Origin: Aquincola sp.
GTDB lineage: Bacteria; Pseudomonadota; Gammaproteobacteria; Burkholderiales; Burkholderiaceae_C
Reading direction: 5' to 3'
DNA length: 8,421 bases
Assembly (NCBI GenBank): GCA_029884035.1
Contig: JAOUIM010000143.1
Coordinates: forward strand, 1-8,421
Both the position numbers and the translations under genes were made by a program. This document shows positions 1 through 5,151 of this stretch, piece after piece. Each line of letters opens with the position of its first letter. The first letter of the stretch is position 1. The notes under the pieces were generated by a model that had not been told where the DNA came from, did no database searches, and was given only the letters and a program-made list of their open reading frames with translations.

Positions 1-909
1 CGCATCCACGGCCCCGGGTATCCGCACTTCCTGACCAGTGAATGGGCGCCACCGTACCGCCACGAACGCATCGAACAGATGCTCGCCGCACGCGACAGAC
101 ACGACACCGATAGCCTCATGGCGATGCAGGCTGACGCGACCTCGCTGGCGACCCGACGCCTGTTGCCCTGGCTGATGCGTGCGAAGTCGGATCACATGCT
201 CTCTGCAGCGGCGCAGGCCGCGTTGCAGGGCTTCGATGGCGAGATGCGCGCCGATCGGGCAGCGCCGCTCGTCTTCTGGGCCTGGGCGCGCCAGCTGACG
301 CGCGCGGTGTTCACGGACGAGCTCGGCGGCCCCGCGGTCTACGAGCGCGTGCTGGGCGCACGCACATTCCGCGACGCGCTCGAAGGGGTGCTCGACCGCG
401 ACGACGCCTGGTGGTGCGATGACAAGACGACTCCGGGCGTGACCGAGACCTGCGCCGCGCTGGCCGACCTGGCGCTCACGCGCGCACTGGACGAGTTGCA
501 GGCCCGCCACGGCGGTGACGTGGGGCGCTGGCGTTGGGGCGACGCGCACCAGGCGCGCATGGAGCACCGTCCGTTTTCGCGCGTGCCGCTGCTGGCGAAG
601 TGGTTCGAGCTGCGCGTGCCCACCGGTGGCGACACCTACACGATCAATGTTGGCCGCGTGAGCGTGAAGCCCGACGACACGACCGGCGAGCTGTACCTCA
701 ACGAGCATGCCGCGTCGCTGCGTGCGGTCTACGACCTCGGCGACCCATCACGCTCGCGCTTCATGCATTCGAGCGGGCAGTCGGGGCTGCCCTGGCTGCA
801 CACCTATCGCGACTTCGTCGAGCGCTGGCGCCGGGTCGAGTACCTGCCCGTGTGGACCGCCGGTGACACGCCGGCCAGTGTGCTGACCCTCAGGCCGGCA
901 GCTCCCTAG
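1..909 (+). CDS. Penicillin acylase family (peptidase S45) hydrolase, C-terminal part; 5' end outside window
   Basis: The frame is open from base 1 to the TAG at 907-909, giving 302 visible residues. Family members are usually about 750-850 residues, so this is the C-terminal part of the beta chain. Recognisable landmarks in order are YPHFLTSEW followed by the YRxxRI segment (residues 7-24), MQADATS (42-48), WRWGDAH (177-183), GGDTYTIN (209-216) and SGQSGLPW (258-265). These match the conserved C-terminal pattern of Ntn-hydrolase penicillin, cephalosporin and acyl-homoserine-lactone acylases. The nucleophilic serine at the start of the beta chain and any signal peptide lie upstream of the window, so activity and location cannot be judged. 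Family enzymes hydrolyse amide bonds of N-acyl compounds and are usually periplasmic, matured by self-cleavage. The substrate is unknown; quorum-signal lactones or beta-lactams are both possible. An ATG at 79 is internal, not the start. The gene converges on the HHH gene with a 9-bp gap. Confidence 0.88.
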   Translation, partial: RIHGPGYPHFLTSEWAPPYRHERIEQMLAARDRHDTDSLMAMQADATSLATRRLLPWLMRAKSDHMLSAAAQAALQGFDGEMRADRAAPLVFWAWARQLTRAVFTDELGGPAVYERVLGARTFRDALEGVLDRDDAWWCDDKTTPGVTETCAALADLALTRALDELQARHGGDVGRWRWGDAHQARMEHRPFSRVPLLAKWFELRVPTGGDTYTINVGRVSVKPDDTTGELYLNEHAASLRAVYDLGDPSRSRFMHSSGQSGLPWLHTYRDFVERWRRVEYLPVWTAGDTPASVLTLRPAAP

Positions 910-913
910 GCGC

Positions 914-963
914 TGGCACTACACCTTGCCGTACACCACCTTGCGTTGCGGCGTGTAGTGCCA
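914..963. terminator. Inverted repeat spanning two convergent gene ends, possible bidirectional terminator
   Basis: Eleven bases TGGCACTACAC (914-924) are perfectly complementary to GTGTAGTGCCA (953-963). After a 3-base bulge (925-927) a further four pairs form, GCCG (928-931) with CGGC (949-952), leaving a 17-base loop. The repeat includes the stop codon of the HHH gene (919-921) and begins 5 bp after the stop of the acylase gene. No T-run follows on either strand, so it is not a canonical intrinsic terminator. The position between convergent genes suggests transcript ends or 3'-end protection. Confidence 0.4.
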
Positions 964-1227
964 CCACGGTGCCGCCGCGGCGCCGCTCATGAAGTCGGTG
1001 GCGGCCATGAAGGTATCCAGCACGCACGGGTCCTGACGGCGGCCCGTGGCCGCAGCGAGCTTCTGGTAGAGCACGAATGGATCGCGCCCTTTGAGGTCGC
1101 GCGGATGTCCGATGCCGATCAGGCGCAGGTCGGCTGCGAGCGAGGGGCCGATGTTGGGCAGGTCCTCGAGGCGCTCGCACGCCTCGGCGTGCGCGGCTTT
1201 CGGGGCCTTGATGCGGATCGCGTTCAT
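919..1227 (-). CDS. Helix-hairpin-helix protein of the Cdd1 ('pathogenicity locus') family
   Basis: A protein of 102 residues. Residues 20-40 read as a helix-hairpin-helix: LEDLPNIG, then PSLAADLRLIGI, the pattern used for sequence-independent contact with the DNA backbone. The rest matches the small Cdd1 family: DPFVLYQKL (49-57), TGRRQDPCVLD (61-71) and PWWHYTPQRK (87-96). Such proteins have sometimes been labelled 'mitomycin resistance' or 'pathogenicity locus' without an established biochemical role. The start was set at the ATG at 1227 because GGAG (1236-1233) lies 5 bases upstream; the in-frame GTG at 1233 overlaps that site and would add only two residues. It is the last gene of the lexA operon, 13 bp after the GST-like gene. 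A role in DNA repair or damage tolerance under LexA is inferred from the HHH fold and the operon; it is not shown by the sequence. Confidence 0.85.
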   Translation of the reverse strand: MNAIRIKAPKAAHAEACERLEDLPNIGPSLAADLRLIGIGHPRDLKGRDPFVLYQKLAAATGRRQDPCVLDTFMAATDFMSGAAAAPWWHYTPQRKVVYGKV

Positions 1228-1232
1228 GGGCA

Positions 1233-1236
1233 CTCC
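1233..1236 (-). promoter_or_regulatory. Ribosome binding site deciding the HHH gene start
   Basis: GGAG on the minus strand sits 5 bases before the ATG at 1227, just after the stop codon of the upstream GST-like gene. It favours that ATG over the GTG at 1233, which overlaps the site itself. Confidence 0.6.
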
Positions 1237-1240
1237 GATC

Positions 1241-1906
1241 TCAGGTGCTGACCGGGCCTGCGCCCCAGTGGCGCGAAATCACCGCCGCGACCGGCGGATG
1301 CGCATCGACGCGCTCGAGCAGCGCGTGGAGCTTGGGCCGGTGCCTGGCCAGGTGCTTGCGTGCGCCCGACCAGCGTGACACCACGGCGGCCAGGATGTCC
1401 GCCGCACCCGGCTGCTCGCCGAACAGGAAGGGGCCCTTGCCCGTGGCGATGCTGTCGGCGAACACGGTCCAAAGCTTGTGCAGGCGACGCCGCGCGCCGC
1501 GGCGCAGTCGCTCGTTGGCGGCCGCATCGCCCTTGCCGTTCCAGCGTTCGGGGTAGTCGATGACGCCGATCGCCGCGTAGCAGTTCGCGGCGATGAAGAC
1601 CATCGCGCGGATCGCACGGGCGCGCTGCGATGTGTCGGCCGGCAGCAACTTCGCGCGCGGATGCGCCAGGCCGAGGTGAATCAGGATCGCTGCGCTTTCG
1701 GTCAGCACCGTGCCGTCGGGCATGACGAGGGTGGGGATCTGGTGCAACGGATTCACACGCTTGAGCTCGGCCAGCGCGGACTTCTTGTCCCAGGTGGCGG
1801 CACTGACGATGCGGTACGGCGCCCTGGCCATCTCGAGCGCGGCCTCGACGGCGGCCGAACCCGAGTTGCGGCTGCCGTACAGGGTGTAGGGCTTGGCGGC
1901 GGCCAC
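1241..1906 (-). CDS. Glutathione S-transferase-like protein (lexA operon)
   Basis: A protein of 221 residues, the usual GST length. The N-terminal thioredoxin-like domain begins KPYTLYGSRNSGS (5-17), with serines at 12, 15 and 17 near the expected catalytic position. It continues with the cis-proline motif HQIPTLV (P58) and the glutathione gamma-glutamyl contact pair E70-S71 in LTESAAI. The helical C-terminal domain has the capping motif PGAADI (166-171). The family joins glutathione to electrophiles or reduces peroxides and disulfides in the cytoplasm; this substrate is unknown. The only sensible start is the GTG at 1906, 4 bp after the lexA stop and lacking a good ribosome site, so its translation is probably coupled to lexA. 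The operon position suggests co-expression with the SOS response. It differs clearly in sequence from the other GST-like protein at 6642-7301, so the two are not a recent duplication. Confidence 0.88.
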   Translation of the reverse strand: MAAAKPYTLYGSRNSGSAAVEAALEMARAPYRIVSAATWDKKSALAELKRVNPLHQIPTLVMPDGTVLTESAAILIHLGLAHPRAKLLPADTSQRARAIRAMVFIAANCYAAIGVIDYPERWNGKGDAAANERLRRGARRRLHKLWTVFADSIATGKGPFLFGEQPGAADILAAVVSRWSGARKHLARHRPKLHALLERVDAHPPVAAVISRHWGAGPVST

Positions 1907-1910
1907 GACG

Positions 1911-2585
1911 TCACATCAGCATCGTGTTGCGGATCAGGCCGACGGCCAGGCCTTCGAGCTCGAAAGGCTCGTCGCCGGTGACGATGATCGGCTCGAACTC
2001 CGGGTTTTCGGGCAGCAGCTCGATGTGGCCGCGCACCCGCTTGAAGCGCTTGACCGTCACGTCGTCGCCCAGCCGCGCAACGACGATCTGGCCGTTCTTC
2101 GCGTCCTTGGCCTTCTGCACGGCGAGCAGGTCGCCATCCATGATGCCGGCGTCGCGCATGCTCATGCCGCGCACGCGCAGCAGGTAGTCGGGCTTGCGCG
2201 CGAACATGCTGGCCTCGACCACGTAGGTCTGGTCGATGTGCTCCTGCGCGAGGATCGGGCTGCCGGCCGCGACGCGGCCCACCAGCGGCAGCGTGAGTTG
2301 CGACAGGCTGGGCAATGGCAGCGAGAACTGCTTGCCGCGCGTCTGATTCAGCGCCCGCAGCATTGCCGGCTGCAGCCGGATGCCGCGCGAGGTGCCGCCG
2401 ACGAGTTCGATCACACCCTTGCGGGCCAAGGCCTGCAGGTGCTCCTCGGCGGCGTTGGGCGAGCGAAAGCCCAGTTCCGCCGCGATCTCGGCGCGGGTGG
2501 GCGGCGCGCCGGTGCGGGCGATCGCACTTTGCACCAGGTCGAGGATCTGCTGCTGGCGCTCGGTAAGCTTGGGGCGTTCTTCCAT
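1911..2585 (-). CDS. lexA: LexA, SOS-response repressor and self-cleaving peptidase (S24)
   Basis: A protein of 224 residues. The N-terminal winged helix covers about 1-72: LTERQQQIL (7-15), then the recognition region FRSPNAAEEHLQAL (40-53), nearly identical to E. coli LexA, and GTSRGIRL (64-71). The C-terminal latent protease holds the cleavage bond A107-G108 in GRVAAGSP, the catalytic S142 in RGMSM and K179 in VTVKRF. All residues needed for RecA-stimulated self-cleavage are present. The linker (about 73-100) is roughly 20 residues longer than in E. coli, as in other betaproteobacterial LexA proteins. The start was set at the ATG at 2585 because MEERPKLTERQ matches family N termini. The frame stays open upstream, but that extension runs back through the LexA boxes and into the divergent gene. 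Two LexA-like boxes just upstream indicate autoregulation. It is the first gene of an operon with the GST-like and HHH genes. Confidence 0.97.
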   Translation of the reverse strand: MEERPKLTERQQQILDLVQSAIARTGAPPTRAEIAAELGFRSPNAAEEHLQALARKGVIELVGGTSRGIRLQPAMLRALNQTRGKQFSLPLPSLSQLTLPLVGRVAAGSPILAQEHIDQTYVVEASMFARKPDYLLRVRGMSMRDAGIMDGDLLAVQKAKDAKNGQIVVARLGDDVTVKRFKRVRGHIELLPENPEFEPIIVTGDEPFELEGLAVGLIRNTMLM

Positions 2586-2604
2586 GGGGGTCAGCCGGCG
2601 TGGG

Positions 2605-2620
2605 CTGGGGGTTTGTCCAG
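2605..2620. promoter_or_regulatory. Second, weaker LexA box (CTG-N10-CAG)
   Basis: On the lexA strand this reads CTGGACAAACCCCCAG. Both CTG and CAG half-site cores are present, but the centre is GC-rich rather than the alternating AT of strong boxes. It lies 20 bp upstream of the lexA ATG, probably within its leader. Its start is 19 bp from that of the stronger box, close to two helical turns, resembling the paired boxes of E. coli lexA. In GC-rich DNA this pattern alone can occur by chance; the tandem arrangement is the main support. Confidence 0.55.
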
Positions 2621-2623
2621 TGG

Positions 2624-2639
2624 CTGTATTTTTATCCAG
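2624..2639. promoter_or_regulatory. LexA box (SOS operator) between lexA and the asparaginase gene
   Basis: On the lexA strand this reads CTGGATAAAAATACAG, a close match to the E. coli-type consensus CTG-TATATATATA-CAG, with an AT-rich core standing out from GC-rich surroundings. The LexA reading helix encoded here is nearly identical to that of E. coli, which supports the same operator type. The box overlaps the proposed lexA -10 region and ends 10 bp before the asparaginase start codon. LexA bound here could therefore influence both directions. Confidence 0.85.
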
Positions 2640-2656
2640 ATAGGCGAGCATGGCAA
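2629..2656 (-). promoter_or_regulatory. Candidate sigma-70 promoter of lexA
   Basis: On the minus strand, TTGCCA (2656-2651) is followed after 16 bases by TAAAAA (2634-2629), each matching four of the six consensus bases. Transcription would start near 2622, leaving a leader of about 37 bases. The -10 lies inside the stronger LexA box and the second box would sit just downstream of the start, a standard repression layout. The -35 lies inside the first codons of the divergent asparaginase gene. Confidence 0.4.
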
Positions 2657-3579
2657 GCAGCAAGGTGGTGATCCTGGGCACCGGCGGCACGATCGCCGGC
2701 ACGGCGGCGAGCGCCACCGACGCGGTCGGCTATGCCGCCGCACAGCTCGGCGTGGCGCAGCTCGTCGCTGCGGTGCCCGCGCTTGCGTCGCGCTCCCTCG
2801 AGTGCGAGCAGGTGGCACAACTCGACAGCAAGGACATGGACCACGCGACCTGGCAGCGCCTGGCACAGCGTGCGGCACACCACCTGGCGCGGCCCGACGT
2901 GGCCGGCGTGGTGGTCACCCACGGCACCGACACGCTGGAGGAAACGGCCTACCTGCTGCATCGCGTGCTCGCCCCCGCCAAGCCGCTGGTGCTGACGGCG
3001 GCGATGCGACCGGCCACGGCGCTCATGACCGACGGTCCGCAGAACCTGCTCGATGCGGTGACGGTCGCGCTCGATGCGCAAGCCGGCGGCGTCGTCGTCG
3101 CGTTCGGCGGCCGTGTCTGGGCTGGGGCCGAGGTCCGCAAGGTCCATACCTACCGCATCGACGCGTTCGCGGCGGGCGACGCCGGGCCGCTGGCGACGGT
3201 CGAGGAAGGGTCGGTGCGGTGGAGCCGCGCCGCGCCGAAGACGCAGGCCCTGGGGCTGGCTGCGATCGCTGCCGACCCTGCGCGCTGGCCACGGGTGGAG
3301 ATCGTGCTCAATCACGCCGGCGCAGGCGGGATGCTTGTCGACGCGCTGGTGGCGCAGGGCGTGCAAGGCGTCGTCGTCGCGGGCACCGGCAACGGCGCGG
3401 TCCATCATGTGCTCGAGGCGGCGCTGCTGCGCGCGCAGGGCGCGGGCGTGCGCGTCCTGCGCAGCACGCGCTGCGCCAGCGGTCCGGTGATCGGCGAGGC
3501 GGCCCTGCCGTCGGCAGGCGCGCTCACGGCCGTACAGGCGCGCGTGGAGCTGATGCTGCAGATGCTGCCCACCGAATGA
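2650..3579 (+). CDS. L-asparaginase (type I/II family)
   Basis: A protein of 309 residues. Family enzymes hydrolyse L-asparagine to aspartate and ammonia, often with some glutaminase activity. Catalytic residues can be placed by comparison with E. coli AnsB: nucleophile T14 in GTGGTIAG (10-17), lid tyrosine Y28, substrate-binding S60 in LDSKDMD, T93-D94 in THGTDTLEETAY (90-101), and K164 in VRKVHTYRIDAF. AAMRPATALMTDGPQN (117-132) is also family-typical. No signal peptide is present, so the protein is probably cytoplasmic even though its sequence resembles the periplasmic enzyme more. The ATG at 2650 is the only start that keeps the N-terminal strand; AGG at 2642-2644 lies 5 bases upstream as a weak ribosome site. 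It diverges from lexA and a LexA box lies directly upstream, so SOS-linked expression is possible. It may lead the plus-strand gene run that follows. Confidence 0.93.
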   Translation: MASSKVVILGTGGTIAGTAASATDAVGYAAAQLGVAQLVAAVPALASRSLECEQVAQLDSKDMDHATWQRLAQRAAHHLARPDVAGVVVTHGTDTLEETAYLLHRVLAPAKPLVLTAAMRPATALMTDGPQNLLDAVTVALDAQAGGVVVAFGGRVWAGAEVRKVHTYRIDAFAAGDAGPLATVEEGSVRWSRAAPKTQALGLAAIAADPARWPRVEIVLNHAGAGGMLVDALVAQGVQGVVVAGTGNGAVHHVLEAALLRAQGAGVRVLRSTRCASGPVIGEAALPSAGALTAVQARVELMLQMLPTE

Positions 3580-3601
3580 CGAGCCGCACACCGACGGCTC
3601 G
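3580..3601 (+). other. Short hairpin directly after the asparaginase stop codon
   Basis: CGAGCCG (3580-3586) pairs perfectly with CGGCTCG (3595-3601) around an 8-base loop, starting at the base after the stop. No T-run follows, so termination is uncertain; it could be a weak or partial terminator or a stabilising 3' structure within the transcript. The rest of the 95-bp gap to the next gene contains no convincing promoter. Confidence 0.35.
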
Positions 3602-3674
3602 GCGCGCGGCAACGCTGCCGCCGGCCCATCGCGCAGAATCGTCGCGCGATGAATCTATGCCTGGCGGCCGCCCC

Positions 3675-5078
3675 ATGACCGATGCCGAACTCGGCGCCGT
3701 GTGCTGGCTGCGCGCGGTGGAACAGGGCGCGCGCAGCGTCGGCGCAGACGTGCCGTGGGGCGACGCCGACGCCGCCTGGGCCAGCGCCGAGGCGCGGCGC
3801 GCGGTCGGCGAATCGGATGCGCGGGCGATGGCGCAGCACTTCATCGTGCAGCGTGCGCTGCTCGCCCAGCGCCGCCTGGCCGAGCGCGACGCGGCGTGGC
3901 GCGCGCCGCTGCAAGGGGCCGTGCCGCAAGGGTGGCGCTGGCTCCTGCTGCTTGCGGCCGCCGCGCTGGCGGCGTTGATTGCCGGCAACGTGGTCGGACC
4001 GTCGCAGCGCATCAACCTGCTCGCACCCCCCGTGCTGCTCCTGCTGCTGTGGAACCTGATGGTGTACCTGCTGCTCGTCTTCGCGGCGGGGCGGGGTCCG
4101 TCGGCATGGCTGGCACGCACGATCGATGCCGCGCGCACGCGCCTGCCCGGCCACGGCGCGGCGGCGCCCCTGATGGCCGCGCGTGCACGCTTCGCGGCCG
4201 AATGGGCGTTGCTCACTCGCGGCGTGCTGCAAGCGCGCGTGGCAGTGGCGCTGCACGTCGCGTCGGCGCTGCTTGCGCTGGCCGTGGTGGCGTCGATGTA
4301 CGTTTTCGGACTGGCCTTCGATTACCGTGCGGGCTGGGACAGCACCTGGCTGGATGCACAGGCGGTGCAGCGCGTGCTTGGCATCGTGTTCGCCCCGGCC
4401 TCGGCGCTGGCCGGCATCGCACTGCCCGATGCGGCGGAACTGGCGCGGCTGCGCTTTGCCGAGGGCAGCCCGGGCGAGCGTGCAGCACGCTGGATCCACC
4501 TGTATGCGATCACGTTGGCGCTCGTCGTGATCGTGCCGCGCCTCGCGCTGGCCGCACTGGCCGCCTGGCGTGCGCGCCGCGCTGCAGTGGGCCTGGCACT
4601 GCCGCTGGACGAGCCGTACTTCCGTGCGTTGCTGCGCGACGGCCCGCAGCGGCCGCGGCCGGTGACCGTGCTGCCGTACAGCTACACGCTCGGCCCGGCG
4701 CAGCGGACGTCGATGGCACACGCCCTGGCCAACGCGATCGGCCCGGGCGCGCAGCCGCACGTGGCTGCCGCGTTGCCGCTCGGCGCCGAAGACGATCTGG
4801 CCCGTCACCTGCCGACCGACATGGGGGCCGACGTGGCTGTGTTGTTCGCCGCCGCTGCGACGCCCGAGCGCGAGACGCATGGCGCCGTCGTGCGCGCGTT
4901 GTCCGATGCGCTGGCCGGCCGCGCGACGCTTGCGGTGCTGGTCGACGAGTCGGGCCTGCGCCAGCAGGCTGGCAGCGCGCCGGACGCCGAACTGCGCATC
5001 ACGCAGCGCCGGGCGGCATGGCAGAAGATGCTGCACGACCTGTCGCTGTCCGCGCCGAAGTTCGTCGACCTGTCATGA
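3675..5078 (+). CDS. DUF2868 multi-pass membrane protein of unknown function
   Basis: A protein of 467 residues from the ATG at 3675. A soluble N-terminal helical part (1-85, including HFIVQRALLAQRRLAER) precedes hydrophobic segments at about 87-107, 115-136, 189-211 and 274-297. The last contains WIHLYAITLALVVIVPRLAL, the family signature with its VPR turn. The C-terminal part (about 305-467) is soluble and has a DVAVLFAAAATPE stretch, possibly a Rossmann-like fold. Function is unknown. The gene precedes a DUF3482 GTPase, a pairing I recall from other proteobacteria, so the two may act together at the inner membrane. The start is uncertain: an in-frame ATG at 3657 adds six residues, and one at 3576, overlapping the asparaginase stop as ATGA, adds 33 basic, low-complexity residues. 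I chose 3675 because family similarity begins soon after it; none of the three has a strong ribosome site. Confidence 0.85.
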   Translation: MTDAELGAVCWLRAVEQGARSVGADVPWGDADAAWASAEARRAVGESDARAMAQHFIVQRALLAQRRLAERDAAWRAPLQGAVPQGWRWLLLLAAAALAALIAGNVVGPSQRINLLAPPVLLLLLWNLMVYLLLVFAAGRGPSAWLARTIDAARTRLPGHGAAAPLMAARARFAAEWALLTRGVLQARVAVALHVASALLALAVVASMYVFGLAFDYRAGWDSTWLDAQAVQRVLGIVFAPASALAGIALPDAAELARLRFAEGSPGERAARWIHLYAITLALVVIVPRLALAALAAWRARRAAVGLALPLDEPYFRALLRDGPQRPRPVTVLPYSYTLGPAQRTSMAHALANAIGPGAQPHVAAALPLGAEDDLARHLPTDMGADVAVLFAAAATPERETHGAVVRALSDALAGRATLAVLVDESGLRQQAGSAPDAELRITQRRAAWQKMLHDLSLSAPKFVDLS

Positions 5079-5151
5079 CGGCCCCATGCTCGCTCCGTTC
5101 GCGTCCGCCGAGGGGACCGTTCGTCGTTTGGGGTGGCCCGGCGCGACGGAC

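Noticed and set aside
2586..2649. A dedicated sigma-70 promoter for the asparaginase gene on the plus strand
   Set aside because: TTGTCC at 2613-2618 could be a -35, but no acceptable -10 follows at 16-18 bases. Any real promoter cannot be identified by eye.
3634..3639. CAGAAT as a possible -10 element ahead of the DUF2868 gene
   Set aside because: It matches only four of six consensus bases and no reasonable -35 lies 16-18 bases upstream, so I do not call a promoter here.
3405..5036. A 543-codon minus-strand open frame opposite the asparaginase end and the DUF2868 gene
   Set aside because: Its translation is rich in Arg, Gln and His with no domain pattern, while the opposite strand encodes proteins with clear family motifs. 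It is a shadow frame.
1893..5078. A 1061-codon plus-strand open frame running from opposite lexA into the DUF2868 gene
   Set aside because: Only its last third, from about 3675, is a real gene. The part opposite lexA is an antisense frame kept open by GC-rich codon use and has no recognisable domains.
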